DNA from: Deltaproteobacteria bacterium UBA2385
GTDB lineage: Bacteria > Myxococcota_A > UBA796 > UBA2385
DNA: 12,685 nt
Reading direction: 5' to 3'
Assembly: GCA_002343455.1 (NCBI GenBank)
Contig: DDSR01000306.1
Span: 1-12,685 of the forward strand
The notes under the pieces are model-generated. The model worked only from the letters and a program-made list of their open reading frames with translations, had not been told where the DNA came from and did not search any database. Position 1 is the first letter of the stretch, and each line of letters begins with the position of its first letter. Positions 7,515-12,685 of the stretch are shown here, in pieces. The position numbers and the translations under genes are program-made.

Positions 7515-8611
7515 GGGCTGATCTCCACCCGCACGCCGTAGTGGTCGGAGAGCGTGGCAGGGATCTCCACCTCGCAGCTCAGCGCGGTCGTGCTCTGGTC
7601 GAGGATGCGCTCGGCCGTGAAGCTGCCGCCCATCCCCCGCAGCATGATGTGGTCGATGACGACGCCGCCGTCGTGATCCCCACCGTTCAGCGGGTTGTTG
7701 TCGCAGTAGGTGCAGGTGGGCGCACCGTCCAGGTAGGGCGTGGTGTAGCCCGGGGAGAGCAGGTCCCAGTGGGCCGCGACCTCGCCGTCGATCCCCTCAC
7801 CCTCGGGTCCGGTGTTCATATCTCCCATCAGGACCACCCGGCCGGTGCCGGCGCTGCTGTCGATCCAGTCCCGCATCTCGCTGATCTGCGCGCCCTGCTC
7901 CTCCTCCCAGCTCCCTTCGAAGCTGGGGTACGGGATGCGGGTGAAGACCGCGGTCAGGTGCGTACAGTAGACGTCCATGTCGCCGTCGGGGGCCTCGATC
8001 ACGGCGTGGATCACGCCGCGCCGGTTGGTCGTGCTCTCCATCGTCAGCAGCTCGGTGCTCTTGATCGGCCACTTGCTGAGCAGGCCCGTCCCGTAGGAGC
8101 CCCCGTAGGCGAAGGAGACGCCGTTGCTGAGGCAGGTGTCGGACACATCGGAGACCTCGCCGCCCACCATCGCCATGGCGCAGTCCATGCACTCGTAGGG
8201 CAGCAGCAGGAAGGGGGTCGAGCAGCTGTCGAAGATGCAGTCAACCAGCTCGTCCTCGCAGGCGTCGGCGCAGTTCGTGTCTGCACACTCGATCAGCGGA
8301 TCGAGGTCCTCGGCCAGGCAGGCGGCCGACTCGGCGACATCCTGCGAGGGCTCGGGGAAGTACTGGTGAGGGAAGCTGTCGAGGGCGGCCGCCTGCATCG
8401 CCGAGACATGCTCGGGCAGCCAGATCTCCTGCAGGCAGACGACGTCGTCCTCCAGCGCGGCGATCGCGGCGAAGGCCTGGTCCGCCCGATCCCGCGCCGC
8501 CGGGACGAAGCCGACCGCCAGGCCGACGTTGTAGGTGACGAGCGACTTGGGGGCGACGGGGACATCTTCGCCCTTGCCCGAACAGGAGAGGAGGAGGAGG
8601 AGGAGCTTCAT
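7511..8611 (-). CDS. Endonuclease/exonuclease/phosphatase-fold lipoprotein
   Basis: A 366-residue protein from ATG 8611; an in-frame stop lies seven codons upstream, so the short signal MKLLLLLLSC (Cys10 lipidated) is real. The EEP (DNase I-like) signature is intact: TYNVG with Asn28, LQEIW with Glu62, THLTA with His218, GDMNTGP with Asp264/Asn266, IDHIML with Asp320/His321, and the terminal SDHYGV with Asp356/His357. These are the metal-binding and catalytic residues of phosphodiesterases such as DNases, sphingomyelinases and inositol phosphatases, so an extracytoplasmic Mg-dependent phosphodiesterase is predicted. The substrate is not deducible. An atypical insert with nine cysteines (residues 98-160) sits between the Glu62 motif and the SYGTGLLSK strand. 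It is the middle gene of a minus-strand trio, 18 nt after the Rieske gene. Confidence 0.91.
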   Translation of the reverse strand: MKLLLLLLSCSGKGEDVPVAPKSLVTYNVGLAVGFVPAARDRADQAFAAIAALEDDVVCLQEIWLPEHVSAMQAAALDSFPHQYFPEPSQDVAESAACLAEDLDPLIECADTNCADACEDELVDCIFDSCSTPFLLLPYECMDCAMAMVGGEVSDVSDTCLSNGVSFAYGGSYGTGLLSKWPIKSTELLTMESTTNRRGVIHAVIEAPDGDMDVYCTHLTAVFTRIPYPSFEGSWEEEQGAQISEMRDWIDSSAGTGRVVLMGDMNTGPEGEGIDGEVAAHWDLLSPGYTTPYLDGAPTCTYCDNNPLNGGDHDGGVVIDHIMLRGMGGSFTAERILDQSTTALSCEVEIPATLSDHYGVRVEISP

Positions 8612-8629
8612 GGCCGGCAGTCTACACCC

Positions 8630-10330
8630 TCAGGGCGCCAGGGCACGGGGCACCTTGCCCTCGGTCACGAAGGCGATCGCCTCCAGGGCGCCTTGGTGGA
8701 CCCAGCGCTGCCGCACCGGGCTGGACAAGAAGCGCACCAGGGCCAGCAGCGGGCGATCCTCGCCCATCGTGCGGGCCTCGTCCAGGCAGACCAGGGTGGT
8801 CTTGATCAGGTGGGCCTGGACGATGGGCGCGCCGGAGACGTCGGTGAGCACCAGGTCCTCAAGAGCCTCCTCGAAGCCCTCGGGCCGGGCGAGGACCCTG
8901 GCCATCGCCTCCTCCGGCTTGCGGGCGAGGATGGCGGCGACGAGCTCGGCGGCGCTGCCGGGCTGGGGTTCCGAAACGGGAGCGGGCCCGTCGAGCACCC
9001 GGTGGTGGCTGCAGAAGAAGGCCCCGTGGATGAAGAAGCGCAGCAGGCGGGGGTCCTGCCAGCGAGTCACCGCAGCGCGCAGGGCCGCCGACCAGGTCTG
9101 GATGTGGGTGACCGAGAGCCAGCCGTCCTGCAGGCCCGGGTTGGCGTCGTGGGCGACGTCGAAGCGCAGCATACGCTCGGCCCCGGCCAGGGAGAGGGCG
9201 TCGCAGAGCCGGTCCAGGGGGGGACCGGCCTGCAGCGCGTCGAGCATGGCTTGAAGCGCCCCAGAGGGCCTCTCGTCGATCAAGGCGCTTCGGAGCGAGG
9301 TGGCATCCCAGTCGCTGGAGCGAGGCAGCTCCCAGAGGGCCTGGAGATCGAGGCTGTCGAGGGCGCGTCGGGCCGAGGCCCAGGCGGGCAGCACATCGTC
9401 GCGGGTGCCCTGAATGAGCCCGTACAGATGACCGCAGAGGATCTCCTCGGCATGCTCCCAGTTGGCGGCGTCGAGCAGGTCGAAGACCTTGACCTGGTAG
9501 ATCAGGCGGTGCCCGAAGCTGGTGTGGTGAGCGCTGATCGCCGTGAAGAAGGCCGGCTCGAGCTCGGCCCGCCCCCAGCCGCGAGCCAGGGCGCCGCGCA
9601 GCAGGCCCTCGGCCCCGGCGGTGTCTTCGGCCTCGACCCGGCGTGCCAGCTCCTCGGCCATGGCGAGGGGTTCGGGGCCGGGATCCTGGGGCGGCGAGAG
9701 CACCCGCGCCGGGCGGCGGGCGTGGGCGTAGGCGGCGACGTCGAGGGCCTGGGCCAGGGGGATGGCGGCGCGCGGCCCCGGGTAGCGCGGCAGGAAGCGC
9801 AGCGCGTCGGCCGCCACCGGCAGGCCGTGGGTGGCGCCCCACTCGGCGAAGCGGGCGTCGTGGGCCGCGGCGGCGGCGGCGATGCGGGCCGGGGGCACGC
9901 CCAGGACCAGCAGGCGCACCGCGTCGCGGGTGGCCCGGCTGATGTCGTACTCCTGGAGGCCCACCGCGAGGCTGGCCCAGAGGCGTCGTTCCTCGACCAC
10001 CGGATCCGGCGGGCTGAGGTCGACCAGGACCCGCTCGCCCTCGATGCGCACAGGGTAGCTGCGCACGTCCTCGCCGCCGATCAGGCAGGCGCCGTCGGCC
10101 AGCTTGAAGCGCCAGTTGTGCCAGCGGCAGGTGAGGACCGGGCCCTCGGGCGTGAGGGAGATGTCGCCTTGCGAGAGGGGGTAGCCCTCGTGCGGGCAGC
10201 GGTTGTCGACCGCGTGCATAGCGCCGTCGGCGAGGCGGAAGAGGGCGATCTGCGCGCCCCCGTGCTTGCGGGTGCAGGAGCCGCCGGGCGGGAGCTCGGC
10301 GAGGCTGAGGGCGTCGAAGGTAGGGGCCAT
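8630..10330 (-). CDS. Rieske [2Fe-2S] protein with long His-rich C-terminal domain
   Basis: A 566-residue protein from ATG 10330, chosen because AGGA lies eight bases upstream and because further upstream starts would intrude on the divergent gene. Residues about 5-106 form a Rieske domain; the cluster ligands are Cys45/His47 (CPHEGYPLSQG) and Cys68/His71 (CRWHNW). The remaining 440 residues are mostly helical-looking and unrecognised. They contain many histidines (268, 269, 274, 293, 301, 394, 409, 435, 442, 443, 507, 545), including AHHTSFGHR and HGAFFCSHHR, which could bind a second metal or cofactor. There is no signal peptide, so it is predicted cytosolic, unlike the Rieske subunits of bc1 complexes. 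An oxygenase-like redox enzyme is one possibility. A distant likeness to questin-oxidase-type helical proteins was considered but is not supported by any decisive motif. Confidence 0.88.
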   Translation of the reverse strand: MAPTFDALSLAELPPGGSCTRKHGGAQIALFRLADGAMHAVDNRCPHEGYPLSQGDISLTPEGPVLTCRWHNWRFKLADGACLIGGEDVRSYPVRIEGERVLVDLSPPDPVVEERRLWASLAVGLQEYDISRATRDAVRLLVLGVPPARIAAAAAAHDARFAEWGATHGLPVAADALRFLPRYPGPRAAIPLAQALDVAAYAHARRPARVLSPPQDPGPEPLAMAEELARRVEAEDTAGAEGLLRGALARGWGRAELEPAFFTAISAHHTSFGHRLIYQVKVFDLLDAANWEHAEEILCGHLYGLIQGTRDDVLPAWASARRALDSLDLQALWELPRSSDWDATSLRSALIDERPSGALQAMLDALQAGPPLDRLCDALSLAGAERMLRFDVAHDANPGLQDGWLSVTHIQTWSAALRAAVTRWQDPRLLRFFIHGAFFCSHHRVLDGPAPVSEPQPGSAAELVAAILARKPEEAMARVLARPEGFEEALEDLVLTDVSGAPIVQAHLIKTTLVCLDEARTMGEDRPLLALVRFLSSPVRQRWVHQGALEAIAFVTEGKVPRALAP

Positions 10331-10408
10331 GGGGCGGGTCCTAACTAGCTGGTTCTGGGTAGACTTCCCGCGCCGCATCGGGCAGACTGCCCTCGCAGGA
10401 GGCGACAC
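10331..10408. promoter_or_regulatory. Divergent intergenic region with a 13-bp palindrome
   Basis: These 78 bp separate the divergent Rieske and C39-like genes and must hold at least the start-proximal signals of both. GGGCAG-A-CTGCCC (10380-10392) is a perfect palindrome five bases before the Shine-Dalgarno AGGAGG (10397-10402) of the plus-strand gene, where a repressor could act. TAGACT (10360-10365) is a weak -10 candidate for the plus strand, without a convincing -35 box. A second, imperfect palindrome, AACTAGCTGGTT, lies at 10343-10354. The palindrome is visible; regulatory function is inferred. Confidence 0.4.
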
Positions 10409-11257
10409 ATGGGCCAGGGATTCCTCAGTCGGGTGTTCGGGGGCGGATCCTCGAAGGAGTCAGGCGGCGGCGGGGCGCCCGGTAAGGCCAACGCGCGGAT
10501 CTCCAACCGCGAGCTGCAGACCGCGCTCCGCAACGCCCAGGACAACCCCGCCGGGATCCAGCAGGCCCGCCTGCTGATCGAGCAGCTGGGGAACCAGCTC
10601 TCCAACGCCGAGCGGGCCGAAGCCTACCGGCAGCTCGCGGCGGCGCCCTCCTACCGCAACCAGCGCGACAACTCCAAGGACCCCGACACCACCTGCAACT
10701 TCACCAGCCAGGCGATGGCCTTCGAAGCGCTGGGCCTGGACTACCAGGAGAAGGCCCGCGGCAAGCAGGCCGAGGAGCAGCTCTACGATCGTTTCTATGC
10801 CAAGGGCATGGGCTCGCGCATCGAGGAGAAGGACCGCATGAAGCTGGCCCGAGACCAGGGCCTGCGCGCCTGGCAGCTCGACACCCCCACCTTCGGCAGC
10901 GGCGTCGACGCCCGGAAGTGGTTCGAGGCCAACGTCCTGCCGCAGCTCCAGGGTGGGGCCTCGGCCACCATGGGCATCAAGAGCGGGACCTTCCGCCACG
11001 TCGTGCGGGTCCAGTGGGTCGAGTCCGGCGGCGTCCGCCTCGACGACCCCTGGGGCGAGGCCGTCGGCTACGGCAAGGGAGAGTTCGGCTACAGCTCCCT
11101 CAACGAAGGCGCCTCCGGCAAGAAGACCCTGGGCGGCGACCAGAAGGGCAAGGGCGACGACCGCCCGATCCCCTGGGACAGCATCGCGACGATCATGAGC
11201 AAGCGGTACGTGCAGTTCTACAACACCAAGGGCGGTGGTGCGGGGAAGGGATCGTAG
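10409..11257 (+). CDS. C39-like cysteine-peptidase-fold protein, no signal peptide
   Basis: A 282-residue protein with an excellent Shine-Dalgarno (AGGAGG, 10397-10402) six bases before ATG. A low-complexity Gly/Ser stretch (residues 11-25) precedes a helical segment (about 32-80). Then comes TTCNFTSQAMAFEALG (from residue 94), which matches the active-site Cys helix of peptidase C39-like proteins (Cys96). Downstream, GTFRHVVRV places a His at 197, and a DDPWG element puts Asp213 as the likely third catalytic residue. The fold call therefore rests on a Cys-His-Asp order typical of papain-like C39 proteins. There is no Sec or Tat signal, and it is not fused to an ABC transporter. A secreted effector, a cytosolic peptidase or a non-proteolytic relative are all possible. 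It lies between the Rieske gene and a toxin-rich segment. Confidence 0.87.
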   Translation: MGQGFLSRVFGGGSSKESGGGGAPGKANARISNRELQTALRNAQDNPAGIQQARLLIEQLGNQLSNAERAEAYRQLAAAPSYRNQRDNSKDPDTTCNFTSQAMAFEALGLDYQEKARGKQAEEQLYDRFYAKGMGSRIEEKDRMKLARDQGLRAWQLDTPTFGSGVDARKWFEANVLPQLQGGASATMGIKSGTFRHVVRVQWVESGGVRLDDPWGEAVGYGKGEFGYSSLNEGASGKKTLGGDQKGKGDDRPIPWDSIATIMSKRYVQFYNTKGGGAGKGS

Positions 11258-11261
11258 ATCT

Positions 11262-11280
11262 CGGGGGAACCTGAACCCCG
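11262..11280 (+). terminator. Possible terminator hairpin of the C39-like gene
   Basis: CGGGG (11262-11266), a 9-nt loop, then CCCCG (11276-11280), starting four bases after the TAG stop. There is no U-tract, so it is a weak terminator candidate. It shares the 10-mer GGGGGAACCT with the hairpin at the left end of the window. Confidence 0.4.
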
Positions 11281-11308
11281 GGCGGCTGGACTCGCTCCCG
11301 GCGTAGCC

Positions 11309-11662
11309 ATGGGGAGGACAGAAGTGCCTTCCGTAAATCACGGATGCGAGTTCTGTCCTCCCGCTGCCGGGGAACCCGACCTCCGGTACGCAGACAAGGT
11401 GACCGCCGACGACATCGGCCCGCTCATCGCCCTGCCGGTGGTCACCGGCAGCGGCTCGGCGACGACCCCGGTGCTCGCCTGGGACGACGCAGAGCCCACC
11501 GACGGCCCCTGGCTCAAGAGTGGGACGAGGGGGCCGGTCGTCCCAGTTCCCATCTCTCCCCGCATGCCGCGATCGTCACCCGCCGACCGACACGACGTGG
11601 GCGCCTACGGCTCGTCTACGCCCTCGGGGTGGTCGTCGGCCCGACCTCGATCGAGCCAGTAG
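11309..11662 (+). CDS. Doubtful small ORF, possibly a gene remnant
   Basis: 117 codons from ATG 11309, with no Shine-Dalgarno. Codons encoding about residues 30-70 (near ADKVTADDIGPLIALPVV and DDAEPTDGPWLKSG) have G or C in almost every third position, as in genuine genes here. The N-terminal part lies within a large inverted repeat, and the C-terminal part is antisense to the end of the toxin gene and looks random. It contains a CEFC pair. I do not recognise it. A decayed or frameshifted gene remnant is more likely than an intact gene. Confidence 0.22.
   Translation: MGRTEVPSVNHGCEFCPPAAGEPDLRYADKVTADDIGPLIALPVVTGSGSATTPVLAWDDAEPTDGPWLKSGTRGPVVPVPISPRMPRSSPADRHDVGAYGSSTPSGWSSARPRSSQ
11312..11362. 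repeat. Nested inverted repeat
   Basis: Outer arms GGGAGGACAGAA (11312-11323) and TTCTGTCCTCCC (11351-11362) are perfectly complementary over 12 bp. Inside the 27-nt loop is a second perfect hairpin, TCCGT (11330-11334) with ACGGA (11340-11344), separated by symmetric 6-nt unpaired strands. The folded form would be a long stem with one symmetric internal loop. Its role is unknown. Confidence 0.6.
11432..11451. repeat. Perfect 20-bp palindrome
   Basis: Arms CTGCCGGTG (11432-11440) and CACCGGCAG (11443-11451) are separated by GT. It lies inside the doubtful ORF, where it would encode PVVTG. It could be a regulator-binding site or a coding coincidence in GC-rich DNA. Confidence 0.4.
11521..11545 (-). 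terminator. Stem-loop downstream of the toxin gene
   Basis: TGGGACGA (11521-11528) and TCGTCCCA (11538-11545) form a perfect 8-bp stem with a 9-nt loop. It lies about 60 nt past the toxin stop on the minus strand, a plausible terminator position, but lacks a U-tract (CTCTT follows on that strand). Confidence 0.35.
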
Positions 11663-11943
11663 CCTGGGCGGCGACGAGTGTGCGCGATCGCCATGACGAC
11701 AGCGCGCTCGGGCTCCAGGTCAAAGAAGACCGAGTAGGGGAACCTGCGAGCCAGAGCACGGCGTACCGGATCTTCGGGTGCCCACTGGGGGAATGCTCGC
11801 GGCCGTGCCGAGATTGCGGCGATGACACCCTCGATTTCAGCTACAAACTCCAACCCCAACCCGGGGCGGCGGGACTCGTACCATGCCGCGGCACATTCGA
11901 GCTCGTCCAACGCTTCTGGGAGGATGTCTACGCGCAAGCTCAC
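11605..11943 (-). CDS. RelE/ParE-family toxin of a type II toxin-antitoxin pair
   Basis: A 112-residue protein. GTG 11943 overlaps the antitoxin TGA (GTGA), the expected coupling; starts further upstream would run through the antitoxin gene. The sequence follows the ParE/RelE plan: an N-terminal beta strand (RVDILPEA), a long helical hairpin (ALDELECAAAWYESRRPGL, then FVAEIEGVIAAI), ARPRAFP, then the RRALARRFPYSVFF strand and AVVMAIAHTRRRPGYW. Family members act either as ribosome-dependent mRNA endonucleases (RelE) or as gyrase inhibitors (ParE). The A-HxRRRPGYW ending fits the widespread RelE/ParE group, but the target cannot be told from sequence. The C-terminal dozen residues (RADDHPEGVDEP) extend past the usual end. 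It appears intact. Confidence 0.88.
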   Translation of the reverse strand: MSLRVDILPEALDELECAAAWYESRRPGLGLEFVAEIEGVIAAISARPRAFPQWAPEDPVRRALARRFPYSVFFDLEPERAVVMAIAHTRRRPGYWLDRGRADDHPEGVDEP

Positions 11944-12161
11944 GAGCCGGTGAGGCGTCGAAGTACCTTCGCTCGCGCTTCGGGCCACGGTACAGCATCC
12001 GCAGTGCCACGTTGACGGCGGGCACGAATCTCAGCCAACCATGCCGCGCTCCACTCGGGGTCTTCGGGCCCCTCTACGCTGTCGATCAGCTCGGCGGCCA
12101 GGCGGAGCCGGTCTGCAGGGTCGAGCGCCATGGCTTCGGTGGTGACGAGATGGAGGGGCAT
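11940..12161 (-). CDS. Antitoxin, addiction-module component (TIGR02574/PF09720-like)
   Basis: A 73-residue protein. Start ATG 12161 is preferred because GGAG (12169-12172) lies seven bases upstream; ATG 12167 in the same frame would add two residues and fit a leaderless mRNA. The sequence has the hallmark order of this antitoxin family: ALDPADRLRLAAELIDSVEG, then DPEWSAAWLAEIRARR, then VPWPEARAKVL. Such proteins are short, helical and labile, and neutralise the RelE/ParE toxin encoded next. Antitoxin-before-toxin order and a 4-base overlap fit the normal design in which antitoxin is made first. No separate DNA-binding domain is obvious. Confidence 0.88.
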   Translation of the reverse strand: MPLHLVTTEAMALDPADRLRLAAELIDSVEGPEDPEWSAAWLAEIRARRQRGTADAVPWPEARAKVLRRLTGS

Positions 12162-12191
12162 CGACATGCTCCAAGTATAGCGCAGCCTGCG
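12162..12191 (-). promoter_or_regulatory. Toxin-antitoxin promoter and operator candidate
   Basis: On the minus strand, TATACT (12179-12174) is a good -10 box directly followed by TGGAGC and ATG 12167. CGCAG-C-CTGCG (12181-12191) is an 11-nt palindrome next to the -10 box, where an autoregulatory complex could bind. No good -35 box is visible. A start site about six bases after TATACT would fall at ATG 12167 (leaderless); otherwise GGAG serves ATG 12161. Confidence 0.4.
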
Positions 12192-12251
12192 GGTGGGTGC
12201 GACCGGTTCGTTGGGTTGCTCGGAGGGCGCCACGCGGGCCACGGGGTCGCC

Positions 12252-12685
12252 GTGGGCAGCACCCGTTGGATCGAGACCACCGAGTTCAGCGACGGGGCCG
12301 GGTCCATCTTCATGACGAAGGCCACCGCCGCACCGGACGGGGCCACAGCGCGGTGGATCGGAAGCGGCCGGGTGGTGCTGAACAACAAGGGCCTGCCCAT
12401 CAAGCAGTACGAGCCCTTCTACTCCACCACCGACGCCTTCGAAGCCGAGGAAGGCTTCTCGGGCGTGACGCCGCTGATCACCTATGACCCCCTCGGCCGC
12501 GCCATCCGCGTCGACCTGCCCAACGGCACCCTGCGGCGCATCGAGTTCTCGCCCTGGGAGCAGACCACCTGGGACGAGAACGACACGGTCACCGAGAGCG
12601 AGTGGTATGACGAGCGCATCGGCCAGAGCCCGGCCCACGAGGAAGAGGACCTGGCGCTGGACGCGGCGGAGCACGCCGACACGCC
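12252..12685 (+). CDS. 5'-truncated Tc-toxin B/Rhs-type protein fragment, runs off window
   Basis: The open frame continues past the window end; 144 codons are visible from GTG 12252, which has only a weak Shine-Dalgarno. Recognisable elements are WIETTEFSDGAGS, RWIGSGRVVLNNKGLPIKQYEP, GVTPLITYDPLGR, DLPNGT and FSPWEQTTWDENDTV followed by SEWY. These match the conserved stretch after the TcdB-middle region in SpvB/TcaC/TcdB-like and Rhs-type toxin proteins. Full-length members carry well over a thousand residues upstream, all absent here. Similarity seems to begin near 12225, shortly before the minus-strand antitoxin promoter. It is therefore probably a pseudogene remnant or a displaced C-terminal cassette. 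Whether the 3' part is intact cannot be seen. Confidence 0.7.
   Translation, partial: MGSTRWIETTEFSDGAGSIFMTKATAAPDGATARWIGSGRVVLNNKGLPIKQYEPFYSTTDAFEAEEGFSGVTPLITYDPLGRAIRVDLPNGTLRRIEFSPWEQTTWDENDTVTESEWYDERIGQSPAHEEEDLALDAAEHADT

Larger units (their letters stand above)
11258..11604. other. 347-bp gap rich in inverted repeats
   Basis: No confident gene is visible between the C39-like gene and the toxin gene. Four inverted repeats lie here: 11262-11280, 11312-11362, 11432-11451 and 11521-11545. A weak plus-strand ORF (11309-11662) crosses it. The density of perfect repeats is unlike the rest of the window and marks a non-coding, degraded or structural segment, perhaps the edge of the accessory region that follows. 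Confidence 0.5.

Noticed and set aside
7541..10348. 935-codon plus-strand ORF
   Set aside because: It is antisense to the EEP and Rieske genes, whose catalytic and cluster-binding motifs are intact; the product has only shadow-like Gly/Val/Ala/Asp composition.
10331..10408. 26-residue N-terminal extension of the Rieske protein
   Set aside because: It would start at the first base before the divergent gene, reads Arg/Pro-rich, and lies upstream of an ATG with its own AGGA.
11944..11988. Longer start for the RelE/ParE toxin
   Set aside because: It would read 15 codons inside the antitoxin gene; GTG 11943 gives the usual coupled overlap and normal family N-terminus.
12197..12487. 96-codon plus-strand ORF at the window end
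   Set aside because: It is an Arg-rich out-of-frame shadow of the Tc/Rhs-like frame, which carries the recognisable motifs.

Overview
The window is very GC-rich DNA from a Gram-negative bacterium. Genes are densely packed, use GTG as well as ATG starts, and encode many lipoproteins and multihaem c-type cytochromes. A twin-arginine Fe-S protein, a TIGR03790-like lipoprotein and a Tc/Rhs-toxin-like fragment fit a Myxococcota or related deltaproteobacterial lineage. This is inference from gene content; no rRNA or tRNA marker is present.

Region 1 (45-6114, + strand) is one tightly coupled run of seven genes. In order they are a 7-haem exported cytochrome, a 2-haem lipoprotein, an 8-haem lipoprotein, a 4-haem lipoprotein, a Tat-exported ferredoxin-like subunit with four [4Fe-4S] sites, a 10-helix NrfD-family quinone-interacting membrane subunit, and a 13-haem membrane-anchored cytochrome. 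Five of the six junctions are start/stop overlaps; the sixth is a 0-6 nt gap. There are 34 CxxCH sites in total. The NrfD and Fe-S pair is the usual membrane module that exchanges electrons between the quinone pool and periplasmic partners. The cytochromes would form the wire on the outer face of the membrane. No molybdopterin catalytic subunit, haem-b subunit or outer-membrane porin lies in the window, so the terminal donor or acceptor is unknown.

Region 2 (6111-10330, - strand) runs toward region 1 and ends in it with a 3-base tail-to-tail overlap. Its order of transcription is a Rieske [2Fe-2S] protein with a long uncharacterised His-rich C-terminal domain, a lipoprotein of the endonuclease/exonuclease/phosphatase fold with a Cys-rich insert, and a TIGR03790-like lipoprotein. 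The last two overlap by GTGA and share a CTC-repeat signal-peptide coding sequence.

Region 3 (10331-12685) is more accessory in character. A cytosolic-looking C39-like cysteine-peptidase-fold protein is divergent from the Rieske gene. It is followed by about 350 bp rich in inverted repeats with only a weak ORF. Then comes a minus-strand type II toxin-antitoxin pair (antitoxin first, RelE/ParE toxin second, GTGA overlap). Last is a 5'-truncated fragment of a Tc-toxin B/Rhs-type protein running off the window end.

No CRISPR array, insertion sequence, tRNA or rRNA was seen. The very long antisense ORFs are judged to be high-GC shadows.
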